A stretch of DNA of 64,000 bases from positions 1-64,000 of IMG/VR virus record IMGVR_UViG_3300007511_002249. One strand, 5' to 3'. This document shows positions 1 through 6,387 of the stretch, piece by piece. A model generated the notes under the pieces. That model was not told where the DNA came from and searched no databases. It saw only the letters and a list, made by a program, of their open reading frames with translations. Source of the DNA: a virus. Numbering within the stretch: position 1 is the first letter of the stretch; every line of letters starts with the position of its first letter. The position numbers were made by a program, and so were the translations under genes.

Positions 1-72
1 ATGCTCCCGCATTGCATCAAGGCTAAGAAAGCTGAGCTTCGTGCTCAAGGCTATAGCATTGTTGGTTACTAG
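1..72 (+). CDS. C-terminal fragment of a gene entering from the left
   Basis: Frame 1 is open from the window edge to a TAG at 70-72 and reads 23 residues ending in ...GYSIVGY. The ATG at position 1 is probably only where the window starts, so this is most likely the tail of a longer upstream gene. The first copy of the repeated promoter begins directly after the stop codon. Nothing can be said about function. Confidence 0.45.
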   Translation: MLPHCIKAKKAELRAQGYSIVGY

Positions 73-101
73 GTGTAACTCCCGCAAGGGCATGGTACAA
101 T
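73..101 (+). promoter_or_regulatory. Repeated promoter, copy 1
   Basis: GTGTAACT at 73-80 and TACAAT at 96-101. With GTGTAA as the -35 box the spacer is exactly 17 nt, ideal for a sigma-70-type promoter. The same two boxes with the same spacing recur at 396, 760 and 1499. The spacer holds a small inverted repeat (CCC-GCAA-GGG). The gene at 126 follows with a strong ribosome-binding site (AAGGAG). Confidence 0.75.
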
Positions 102-125
102 AGCCGTGAAGATAAGGAGTTAGAG

Positions 126-401
126 ATGGCCATCAAAACTGATAAGAGCGTAGGATATCATCCTGGACAGCTGGTCAAGTTCTTCAACCCCTTCAAGGAG
201 CCGTATGAGGAGCAGATCGCCGAAGGCATCGTAACCTCAGTGGATCATTGGATGCAGACGTTGACCGTAGGTATCGGCAAGGCTCAAGCCCAGGAAGCTG
301 AGTGGTTCGTCGGCGGACACCAGGTGGTGAAGATGAACAACCCTCACATCGAGGTCGTCCCCGACAAGGTGACTCAGATCTCCAACGTGAAAGATGTGTA
401 A
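126..401 (+). CDS. Small hypothetical protein, 91 aa
   Basis: Not recognised as a known family. The start ATG sits behind AAGGAG with good spacing. The 21 nt upstream, including the ribosome-binding site and the ATG (108-128), are identical to those before the gene at 449, so the two genes share a duplicated expression signal. The protein is soluble, with a beta-rich middle ('GIVTSVDHWMQTLTVGIG') that could be a small barrel; this is a guess from the alternating pattern. Its stop codon (399-401) lies inside the GTGTAA box of the next promoter. The setting, tiny genes each with their own promoter, suggests early expressed host-takeover genes, by inference only. Confidence 0.7.
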   Translation: MAIKTDKSVGYHPGQLVKFFNPFKEPYEEQIAEGIVTSVDHWMQTLTVGIGKAQAQEAEWFVGGHQVVKMNNPHIEVVPDKVTQISNVKDV

Positions 402-424
402 CTTCGAGAGCTGTAAGTTATAAT
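396..424 (+). promoter_or_regulatory. Repeated promoter, copy 2
   Basis: GTGTAACT at 396-403 and a perfect TATAAT at 419-424, with 17 nt between GTGTAA and TATAAT. The box overlaps the stop codon of the upstream gene. The spacer contains ACTT...AAGT. It drives the gene at 449. Confidence 0.78.
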
Positions 425-448
425 AGTTCCGAAGATAAGGAGTTAGAG

Positions 449-754
449 ATGACGTTGAATAACATTGACACCCAGTTCGCGGTAGCTCGATCAGAGATCC
501 GTGCCCTGATGAAGCACGTCAACCCCAACACCACCGTAGGTGGCCAGGCCTGTGACGCCTTGCAAGGTATGATCGATGCGCTGGACTCCATCCAGAACGA
601 TAGCTATAAGAGCTCTGACAGCTTTCATCGCTACCCGCTAGATGTTAGAGATCGGCCTCTGCATGCGGATGACGAACCCACCAATCCTAACTTCCGGGCT
701 TTCAAGGACCTGGAAGACGACGAGGAAATGCGGCAGACCGAAAGGTTGTGCTAG
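449..754 (+). CDS. Small acidic hypothetical protein, 101 aa
   Basis: The start at 449 is chosen because AAGGAGTTAGAG precedes it; longer readings of this frame begin inside the upstream gene. The protein begins MTLNNIDTQFAVARSEIRAL, predicted helical in its first half. The second half is acidic and probably disordered (HADDEPTNPN, then DLEDDEEMRQ). No family is recognised. It belongs to the cassette of small genes with copies of the same promoter and may be a host-modulating early protein, by position only. Confidence 0.68.
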   Translation: MTLNNIDTQFAVARSEIRALMKHVNPNTTVGGQACDALQGMIDALDSIQNDSYKSSDSFHRYPLDVRDRPLHADDEPTNPNFRAFKDLEDDEEMRQTERLC

Positions 755-759
755 CACCG

Positions 760-788
760 GTGTAACTCGGCGAGCTACCGGTTATAAT
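760..788 (+). promoter_or_regulatory. Repeated promoter, copy 3
   Basis: GTGTAACT at 760-767 and TATAAT at 783-788, spacer 17 nt. CTC-GGC-GAG forms a small inverted repeat in the spacer, and ACCGGT occurs on both sides (757-762 and 777-782). It drives the gene at 833, which has the ribosome-binding site GGGGAGG. Confidence 0.78.
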
Positions 789-832
789 AAAGACGTAATA
801 AGCCAAACAACATACCTGGGGAGGTAACAAAC

Positions 833-1249
833 ATGGCAAACGCAGAACGCAAAACTTGGATCCACGGATTCTTCCAAAACACATTCAACGCTGAGACTGG
901 CAACTGGCAGCTCCGTGATAGCCGTAACGAGGCTCTGATCGCAGAAGGTCCCAAGGCCGCTAAGATCGGCAAGCTCGGTGCAGCTATGACCAAGACTGAG
1001 AAGGCGTGGGACAAGCTCCGCAACCTGGAACGTCAGATGGAACTGGCGCAGCGCGCTTACAGCAAAGCTCACCGCGTGATGTTGGACCTCCAGCTAGACA
1101 TCGACATGGAAGAGGCATCTCGGGCTAGCGTGGAAGGACTTCGCGAAGAGACTCGCAAGAGCCTCCTCCGCATCGCTAAGCGACGCAACATCGTTGGCCG
1201 TCACAATCTTACCAAGGAAGAACTGGTCAATGCGCTAAGTATCGACTAA
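833..1249 (+). CDS. Helical protein with C-terminal Rho-N/SAP-like motif, 138 aa
   Basis: The ATG at 833 is behind GGGGAGGTAAC. The middle (about residues 45-95) is strongly helical and charged, probably a coiled coil. The C-terminal 30 residues, LLRIAKRRNIVGRHNLTKEEL and onward, match the helix-extended loop-helix pattern of the Rho termination factor N-terminal/SAP-like fold (L..IAK...I.GR..LTK.ELV.AL), which in other proteins binds nucleic acid. That resemblance is seen in the sequence; a nucleic-acid-binding role is inferred. It is followed after 6 nt by a tiny membrane-protein gene. Confidence 0.72.
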   Translation: MANAERKTWIHGFFQNTFNAETGNWQLRDSRNEALIAEGPKAAKIGKLGAAMTKTEKAWDKLRNLERQMELAQRAYSKAHRVMLDLQLDIDMEEASRASVEGLREETRKSLLRIAKRRNIVGRHNLTKEELVNALSID

Positions 1250-1255
1250 GACATC

Positions 1256-1390
1256 ATGGACAGACTAGAGGCAATACTCTTCGTCGTGCTAGGCATCACC
1301 GCTTCGGTGGTGCTTGGCATATTGGGCGAGGCGGTAGAAGAAAGAGTAAGAACCTGGTTGAGAGATCGGAAGTACGGAGATAAGAAGTGA
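1256..1390 (+). CDS. Tiny membrane protein, 44 aa
   Basis: The frame runs from ATG at 1256 to TGA at 1388-1390. Residues 5-24 (EAILFVVLGITASVVLGILG) form one hydrophobic helix, followed by a basic, charged tail (EERVRTWLRDRKYGDKK), so an N-out/C-in single-pass topology is likely. It lies 6 nt after the 833 gene, and its stop overlaps the next start (ATGA), which argues that it is translated. Function unknown; small membrane proteins in such positions may be holin-like or act on host membranes. Confidence 0.5.
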   Translation: MDRLEAILFVVLGITASVVLGILGEAVEERVRTWLRDRKYGDKK

Positions 1391-1521
1391 TGAGAAAGAT
1401 CGCGGCGAAGATCCTATTCCTACTAGCGAGAGTGTTCCTCAGTAGGGGGATGCTAGTGGGACAGTGGTGCCAGAACAAGGCCATACTCCTGCTCAGCGGT
1501 GTAAGTGCGCATCGCGAGTGA
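1390..1521 (+). CDS. Tiny hypothetical protein, 43 aa
   Basis: ATG at 1390 overlaps the stop of the upstream gene in an ATGA junction, and the stop is at 1519-1521. The product begins MRKIAAKILFLLARVFLSRG, an amphipathic/hydrophobic basic helix that could be membrane associated. The last codons overlap the fourth copy of the repeated promoter, so coding and promoter sequence are packed together. No family is recognised. Confidence 0.42.
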   Translation: MRKIAAKILFLLARVFLSRGMLVGQWCQNKAILLLSGVSAHRE

Positions 1522-1527
1522 TATAAT
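1499..1527 (+). promoter_or_regulatory. Repeated promoter, copy 4
   Basis: GTGTAAGT at 1499-1506 and TATAAT at 1522-1527, again with a 17-nt spacer from GTGTAA. It lies largely within the end of the preceding small gene and drives the gene at 1549. Confidence 0.72.
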
Positions 1528-1548
1528 GTCAGCGAATAGGAGATGATC

Positions 1549-1734
1549 ATGGAAGGCTTGTGGCTCTTAGCTGGATTCTTCGTGGTGTGGTTCGTGGTGG
1601 CGTTCTTACGGTCGTTCATCGTGTACGCGTGGAAGAACACGGTCAAGGTGTTCGGCGTGGTCGTGGGCATGTTCGGTGTCCTGGCCCTAGGTGTCGGTGT
1701 TGCCGCACTGCTCGCCGTGCTGGTCTTAGCCTAG
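1549..1734 (+). CDS. Small two-helix membrane protein, 61 aa
   Basis: The start at 1549 is preferred over the ATG at 1543 because AGGAG (1538-1542) stands at the right distance. Two hydrophobic segments are visible, about residues 3-28 (LWLLAGFFVVWFVVAFLRSF) and 36-60 (FGVVVGMFGVLALGVGVAAL), joined by a short basic turn (WKNTVK). Gly/Val/Ala-rich helices of this kind occur in holins and in small inner-membrane proteins, but no family can be assigned. It has its own copy of the repeated promoter. Confidence 0.6.
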   Translation: MEGLWLLAGFFVVWFVVAFLRSFIVYAWKNTVKVFGVVVGMFGVLALGVGVAALLAVLVLA

Positions 1735-1741
1735 TACCGAC

Positions 1742-1850
1742 AGAGGGTACTACGCAGGGGGCCTGGACGCAGGGCGCTAGGGGCGCCGGGCCCTTAGGGG
1801 GCTAGGCGCAGGGGGCCCCCGCAAACTGTGTAGGGGGTACCCGGGGTGGG
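1742..1850 (+). repeat. G-run-rich non-coding tract with CGCAGGG repeats
   Basis: The + strand carries about ten runs of three or more G within about 110 nt, including five-G runs near 1757, 1796, 1811 and 1833. CGCAGGG recurs at 1753-1759, 1768-1774 and 1807-1813. GGGGGCCCCC (1811-1820) is a perfect palindrome, and GGGCGC/GGCGCC/GGGCCC lie close by. The tract has the layout of G-quadruplex-forming DNA and differs sharply from the AT-rich sequence after it. No convincing gene is seen here. It could be a transcription block, a replication or packaging signal, or a recombination site. Confidence 0.6.
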
Positions 1851-1880
1851 CTTGGCCTAAGTCTAGACTCACTCTGCTCC

Positions 1881-2000
1881 AGAATTTTCCGGGAACTTTT
1901 TTCAATACTAAAAAGCCCATTTTCACAAAAATCTCTTCGAGAAAATTTTCGAAAACTTTTTCATGCCCGACATTCGCACGGTACAATTATTATAATTAAG
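1881..2000 (+). promoter_or_regulatory. AT-rich leader: hairpin, palindrome and TATAAT before the gene at 2026
   Basis: GGG-AA-CTTTTT at 1891-1901 can pair with AAAAAG-CCC at 1910-1918, forming a bulged hairpin. GAAAATTTTC at 1941-1950 is a perfect palindrome. TATAAT at 1991-1996 has a weak -35 candidate CCGACA at 1967-1972 (18-nt spacer); this is not the GTGTAA type. Between 1735 and 2025 there is no gene that can be supported. Confidence 0.4.
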
Positions 2001-2025
2001 CACATGTACTAGCAGGAGACATGTA

Positions 2026-2781
2026 ATGTACGATCTAAGAAAACCAGACGGTACCGGTCGGTTCACCTCAGTCGATGAAGCGATGCGTCACGCCCGGTGG
2101 GCGTTCCACTGCGCTAAGAAAGAACAAAGCAGCATCCCTCTCGATCCCACAAATGAAGCGATCCAGCTCTTGAGCCTTCACGGTATGTCAGGATACATGT
2201 ACCGTCACTTGCTCAATAACTTGTGTTCTAGGCAGGGAATCACTTACGGGGAGGTAGGTACGTGGAACGGAAGCACCTGGCTCTCAGCGATCTACAATAA
2301 TCCGCATATCACAGCGTGGACATGCGATAACTGGAGTGAGTTCGGTGGGCCTCAGGCGCAGTTTATTGAGAACTACAAGGTAGTTGGCCGATGGAAAGGC
2401 CAGGCAGATATTTTCAAGAACTCAAATCACAACTCACATGAAGAAGATTTCAGAAAGCTAGATTTCGGCATACATGGCCCAATCGACATCTACTTCTTTG
2501 ATGGGCCGCACAGCCGAGAAGACCAGAAGGATGGTATCGTCTTAGCGTGGGACGCTCTGGCGCCCATTTCTATCGTCTTAGTCGATGACTGGAACTTGCA
2601 GAAGGCGCGCGACGGCACATATATGGCATTTGATCAGGTAGGCGCTAACATTCACATGCAAGTCGAGGTTCACACGCCCCCAGACGGGTGGGTCGCATGC
2701 GATTGGTCTAAACAGACCAAGACAAGATTCGAAACGTCTGAATGGCACAACGGCGCAGCGCTGTTCGTAATCTCTAAGTAG
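2026..2781 (+). CDS. Class I methyltransferase-fold protein (Methyltransf_24-like), 251 aa
   Basis: Start ATG follows GCAGGAGACATGTA. Motif I of the SAM-binding fold appears as GEVGTWNGSTW (about residues 75-85), followed by an acidic residue in TAWTCDNW. A later strand carries DIYFFDGPHS (about 151-160), the D-G-x-H signature shared with the methyltransferase-fold genes at 25286 and 34055 in the glycan cluster. This supports a SAM-dependent methyltransferase fold; the substrate is unknown. It ends 8 nt inside the convergent gene on the other strand. A sugar or glycan substrate is possible by analogy with its relatives in this window, but it lies far from that cluster. Confidence 0.62.
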   Translation: MYDLRKPDGTGRFTSVDEAMRHARWAFHCAKKEQSSIPLDPTNEAIQLLSLHGMSGYMYRHLLNNLCSRQGITYGEVGTWNGSTWLSAIYNNPHITAWTCDNWSEFGGPQAQFIENYKVVGRWKGQADIFKNSNHNSHEEDFRKLDFGIHGPIDIYFFDGPHSREDQKDGIVLAWDALAPISIVLVDDWNLQKARDGTYMAFDQVGANIHMQVEVHTPPDGWVACDWSKQTKTRFETSEWHNGAALFVISK

Positions 2782-3370
2782 CACACACCGCTAGACACGC
2801 GAGACACAGCCCGAACACCAGTGTATTCACTACCCTCTCCTCAGTGCGCCTTAAGGCTCGCTTAGTACGGCGCTTCCATCGCCTTCTGCTCTTCTTCGTC
2901 GTGATTCTAAACATCCATGAGAACAGCTGCCAGAGTCCCGAGGTTGCTGCGCATATGCAGCGCCAGACCCAATCCACTAAAACCATCATCCCTTGACCGA
3001 ATGATTCTACGTGAGAAGGGTCTAACGCGCGCAAGTGTCGAGTGATCTCCGCGGGAGTCGTACGAAACCACTCTTTGCCGGGAACATCCGTTATATGCCT
3101 ACTCTTCAGTCTGCTATGCAAGGAGCGCTCTAATAGGGAGGCGTGTTCGCATGAGATCTCCAATAGGAGGATGGGGGTTTCCGCGTTAGACGCCCCGAGC
3201 TGCTGCGCTATCCTACGCTCCGCACTGCCTGCGCGCGTCATGCCCACCTTGATCGGATAGGGACCGGCTGCGCGTTGATACGAGGAGAATGTGTAAGCGT
3301 ACACCCGTTCGCTCCCGCGACCCATGCGCCTCGCGCCCTCTGTGATGACTCTGCGTTTCTTTTTTGCCAT
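2774..3370 (-). CDS. GIY-YIG-type (T5orf172/MUG113-like) protein with C-terminal membrane segments
   Basis: Residues 22-115 show the T5orf172/MUG113 branch of the GIY-YIG superfamily: VYAYTFSS, YPIKVGMT (38-45), an R-rich helix ERRIAQQ, LLEISC, ERSLHSRL (81-88) and GKEWFRTTPAEI (98-109). Family members are nucleases or nuclease-like proteins. Unusually, the C-terminal 80 residues carry two hydrophobic stretches (about 128-144 and 181-198) around a very basic linker (KKSRRRWKRRTKRALRR), suggesting membrane anchoring. It is the only minus-strand gene in the first 18 kb, is convergent with the 2026 gene (8-nt overlap), and may be a homing-like or anti-competitor nuclease. The nuclease activity is inferred. 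Confidence 0.7.
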   Translation of the reverse strand: MAKKKRRVITEGARRMGRGSERVYAYTFSSYQRAAGPYPIKVGMTRAGSAERRIAQQLGASNAETPILLLEISCEHASLLERSLHSRLKSRHITDVPGKEWFRTTPAEITRHLRALDPSHVESFGQGMMVLVDWVWRCICAATSGLWQLFSWMFRITTKKSRRRWKRRTKRALRRTEERVVNTLVFGLCLACLAVCAT

Positions 3371-3661
3371 GACTATATCTTACTGTGAGGGTGGACCGTT
3401 GTTTTAGCCTGAGAGGGGGTCTGAGAGGGTTGAGATTGGTTCGGGTTTGATTTAATGGGATGATTTGGGTGTATACGAAGCCCCTATAAAAAAATGTCTT
3501 TAAAAGTTACCGGGCGAGATCGGCATAAGATTTGACAAAATCTTTGAGATCTGACTGGTTTCCTCTCTCATCTAAAGATTGTATAATAATAGCAGCCTTT
3601 TTGCATATTTAAAATATGAAAACCTGCACTTTTCAAGTGCGCGTCGCCCAAGGGATTTAAA
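3371..3661. promoter_or_regulatory. Non-coding junction with hairpins and a TATAAT box
   Basis: About 290 nt without a supportable gene. AAGATTT-GACA-AAATCTT (3527-3544) is a perfect 7-bp hairpin. TATAAT at 3582-3587 is the likely -10 for the gene at 3662; its -35 is not clear. CATATTTAAAATATG (3604-3618) is an imperfect palindrome, and GCACTT-TTC-AAGTGC (3626-3640) is a 6-bp hairpin in the leader. On the minus strand AAGATATAGT (about 3371-3382) could be the -10 of the GIY-YIG gene. Base composition drops from GC-rich to AT-rich across this stretch. Confidence 0.5.
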
Positions 3662-4645
3662 ATGAAGATAAATGAAGTAGGCCTCCGAGCTATTATTGAA
3701 GAAGAACTCAAAGCTTTCAAAGATCGAAAAAACGTCGCCAACTCGAAACATCCTTCGGATGTGGAACCTGTTGAAGATCCAAATGTTAATGGAATACTCT
3801 CAGATGATTTTGAGCATGTCCCGGAAGATGTCCCCGCAGATGTTGAAAAACCGCAGGCGCGCGTCCAAGACTTGACACCGATCGTTAAAGAGCGCCGATA
3901 CAGCCTTCGTGCCTTATTGGAACAGGATCAAGGTGTTACCGCAGAAGATGATCTAGATGGGTGGGCCAAGCAGCCAAAAAATGCTAAAATAGTCCAGGCA
4001 TGGGCGGATGTCTTTAAAACAGCAGGAACTACGAAATCAGGAACTGACGATCAGCGCCATGAAACACATAAAATCTTAGCTGCCGTAATGGGACATCCAA
4101 AAATAGGTAAAGACGAGGATCTAACTACTGTTATGCACAAAATCCAACGGTGGTACCCAGGGCAAGAACGCGGTGAGGTTGAGATAGGTTATGACTTTGA
4201 TGAGCTTATTGCCGGCATTCAGAATGCAGCTACATATGCTGGGTATGCTACGGGCGGTAGAGATTCTGCAGGTGAAGTTGATATCAATGAAGCACGTTTT
4301 GCAGGCGGGCTTGGCTTTTCTAACGGTGGCATTTCAGAAGCACATTGTGGATGTGGTGCACCAGATATGAGTATGTCTCACGTCCCATCAGACCACGTTG
4401 TAATGGATCTTGCGGCCGCGGCCAAAGAAGATGAAGAAGTTCGCGATCTAGATCATAGCGATGACGAAGGATCAATGGCTCGATCTCAGTTACGACGTTC
4501 TGCTAAATACTCCCAGAAACTCGAACACATGATTCGTGAATCCGATGACCTTCCTGAGTGGGTTGAGTCCAAGATTACTAAAGCCTCGGACTATCTCGGT
4601 TCTGTATATCACTACTTGGATTATGAGATCAACGGGAAAAAATAA
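3662..4645 (+). CDS. Putative virion-internal protein with targeting-type N-terminus, 327 aa
   Basis: The N-terminus MKINEVGLRAIIEEELKAF resembles those of the genes at 4648, 6388 and 8649. It recalls the T4 capsid-targeting peptide (MK..., with an I/L-x-E cleavage site). A second similar stretch, RYSLRALLEQD, occurs near residue 80. The middle is acidic and low in complexity, with a CGCG motif near residue 240. The C-terminal 45 residues (LPEWVESKITKASDYLGSVYHYL) form an amphipathic module of the kind I associate with large marine phages, though I cannot name the family. Head-internal location is inferred from the tag only. Confidence 0.6.
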   Translation: MKINEVGLRAIIEEELKAFKDRKNVANSKHPSDVEPVEDPNVNGILSDDFEHVPEDVPADVEKPQARVQDLTPIVKERRYSLRALLEQDQGVTAEDDLDGWAKQPKNAKIVQAWADVFKTAGTTKSGTDDQRHETHKILAAVMGHPKIGKDEDLTTVMHKIQRWYPGQERGEVEIGYDFDELIAGIQNAATYAGYATGGRDSAGEVDINEARFAGGLGFSNGGISEAHCGCGAPDMSMSHVPSDHVVMDLAAAAKEDEEVRDLDHSDDEGSMARSQLRRSAKYSQKLEHMIRESDDLPEWVESKITKASDYLGSVYHYLDYEINGKK

Positions 4646-4647
4646 GC

Positions 4648-6387
4648 ATGAAGGTTTCTCTCTCCTCTCTTAATACCCTCCTCGAGCAGGTTGAGGAAAA
4701 AAACGATATCATACTTTCTGCAGACCGCGGAGATTTCCAGGATGTTATGAAGGGTGATCCCTTTGACTACGAGTATAGCCCGGAGAAAGATAATTTTACA
4801 GTTATCGGCCTTAATAGCAAGCGTGAAAGACTAAGTGATAAAAAAGTTGATCGCCTGGAGAAGGCTGTCGGGAAAAGCTTTGATTCTTCATCTAAAGCTT
4901 ACCAGACTTTATTTAAAAGGATGTCAAAAAAGAAGCCGTCAGGAGCAGTAAAATCATCTGCCGATAAAGATGAAAGAGCCAGAGCCCTTAGCAGACATAC
5001 GTCTAAATCTGTAAATGACAGACTTAGATCTCTTAACAGCGAGACAGATCCTGACTTTTTAAAAGCAGAAGCTAAGCGCCTTATATCAGGTACAGGAGTA
5101 GAGACTGCGGTCAAAAAACTTTACTTAAATGCTCTCACATCAAAGGCATGGTTTAATGACTTTAAAAGTGAGTCTCAAAAGGGATTTGATTCGTATAAAG
5201 GTGAGCTCAGCTGGAAGTCGACCGTGATGAAAGTAAAGATAGGAATCGTCTTAACTTTGTGGTTTATAGTCATGGCCGGCGCCTTTGTCCTTAGTGGTGG
5301 TACGACTGCTAAGGCGATGCCGGCTGCAGCTGTTTGGCTGTTCGAGATTTTACTGACCGCTTCCGATATGATTGCCGTTGAGGAGGCTGAGTCTTTATTG
5401 CAATCTTGGGATTCTGATGAATTTCAAGATTTCGGATTAGCACTATATCCTCTTTTTCTTCTTCCGGAAGTAAAAACTCGCAAAGATCTAAGAAGGCAAG
5501 TTGCGAACCTGATTGGAGATGACATTCTCCAGCCTTTCGCTTATATTGAATCACCTAGTTTATTCGCAGCGTCGGGTACCGGTTCTTACGAGAAAGAATC
5601 AGATGCTACTATTCTCTACGATGAGATGGATGGCTTTACCTCAAAGGGAGCTTGGGGAGTTGAAGGTTCTTCCGGAGAAGCTATTGTAGCAGATATCATA
5701 AAAAGACGTTCTGGAAAGCTAGGTGGAAAAAACGACTTGCACAAGCTCTATGACGAGTTCAGCAAGGCCGTAGAGAAGAGAGAAGGACCTCGGGTTCCTG
5801 AGCGCCGCGGGGATACTATATACTATCACGATCTTATCGACTGGATAGAGGATGAGACTAAGGGTCTTTGGGGCGGTACTCAGTTTGGTGGTGAAGGAAA
5901 ACTACAAAACGTTGCCGGGATGGTTCGAAAAGCCCTTAGAGATAATAAAAAAGAAAGATACTCGCCGGGAACGATTCCGGGAGAAACATCCGATGATGCT
6001 GCCACGCTTTACACAGCAATGGCAGGAGAAGATATACAGCTTATACCTGGATGGCTTGAAGCTTGGGGCACAGATGAAGATGCCATCGATGGAGTGCTAG
6101 ATCGTCGAAAAAGTGATATTCCTGAGCTCTATGCAGAGTTTAATACTTACCTTGCCAGAAAGGGTGAAGCCGATGATGGCGACTTGATTGACTGGCTAAA
6201 AGGTGAAGGTGAGACAAGGTCTGCACAGATAGTTATTAAAGCTCTCAAAGACGAGGGCATGGAAAGATATAAACCTGGTGAACGCCGAAAGTCATCAAAG
6301 AGAGATTCTGAACGCCGAAATGCATTGCGAACATTGACCCCTGCTGAATTAGATGACTTCAGGGACACCGGGGACGGAGATACATAA
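4648..6387 (+). CDS. Large putative virion protein with tandem annexin-like modules, 579 aa
   Basis: The N-terminus MKVSLSSLNTLLEQVEE is of the same tag type as its neighbours. Two hydrophobic stretches (about residues 195-235: ...GIVLTLWFIVMAGAFVLS..., then ...AAAVWLFEILLTASDMIA) may cross a membrane. The C-terminal half holds two tandem modules ending ERYSPG and ERYKPG. The second contains WGTDEDAIDGVLDRRKSDI and then ELYAEF...GDLIDWL, close to the annexin repeat pattern (G-T-D-E-x-x-I, then Y..EF...DL...L). This similarity is visible by eye; calcium or lipid binding is not implied. It lies 2 nt after the 3662 gene and directly before the 6388 gene. Confidence 0.6.
   Translation: MKVSLSSLNTLLEQVEEKNDIILSADRGDFQDVMKGDPFDYEYSPEKDNFTVIGLNSKRERLSDKKVDRLEKAVGKSFDSSSKAYQTLFKRMSKKKPSGAVKSSADKDERARALSRHTSKSVNDRLRSLNSETDPDFLKAEAKRLISGTGVETAVKKLYLNALTSKAWFNDFKSESQKGFDSYKGELSWKSTVMKVKIGIVLTLWFIVMAGAFVLSGGTTAKAMPAAAVWLFEILLTASDMIAVEEAESLLQSWDSDEFQDFGLALYPLFLLPEVKTRKDLRRQVANLIGDDILQPFAYIESPSLFAASGTGSYEKESDATILYDEMDGFTSKGAWGVEGSSGEAIVADIIKRRSGKLGGKNDLHKLYDEFSKAVEKREGPRVPERRGDTIYYHDLIDWIEDETKGLWGGTQFGGEGKLQNVAGMVRKALRDNKKERYSPGTIPGETSDDAATLYTAMAGEDIQLIPGWLEAWGTDEDAIDGVLDRRKSDIPELYAEFNTYLARKGEADDGDLIDWLKGEGETRSAQIVIKALKDEGMERYKPGERRKSSKRDSERRNALRTLTPAELDDFRDTGDGDT

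Noticed and set aside
1296-1670. A 124-codon minus-strand frame opposite the tiny membrane-protein genes
   Set aside because: Plus-strand genes have ribosome-binding sites, an ATGA junction and a promoter; the opposite frame has none.
3626-3640. Hairpin GCACTT-TTC-AAGTGC as a transcription terminator
   Set aside because: No run of T follows and a gene starts 22 nt downstream, so it is more likely a leader structure.
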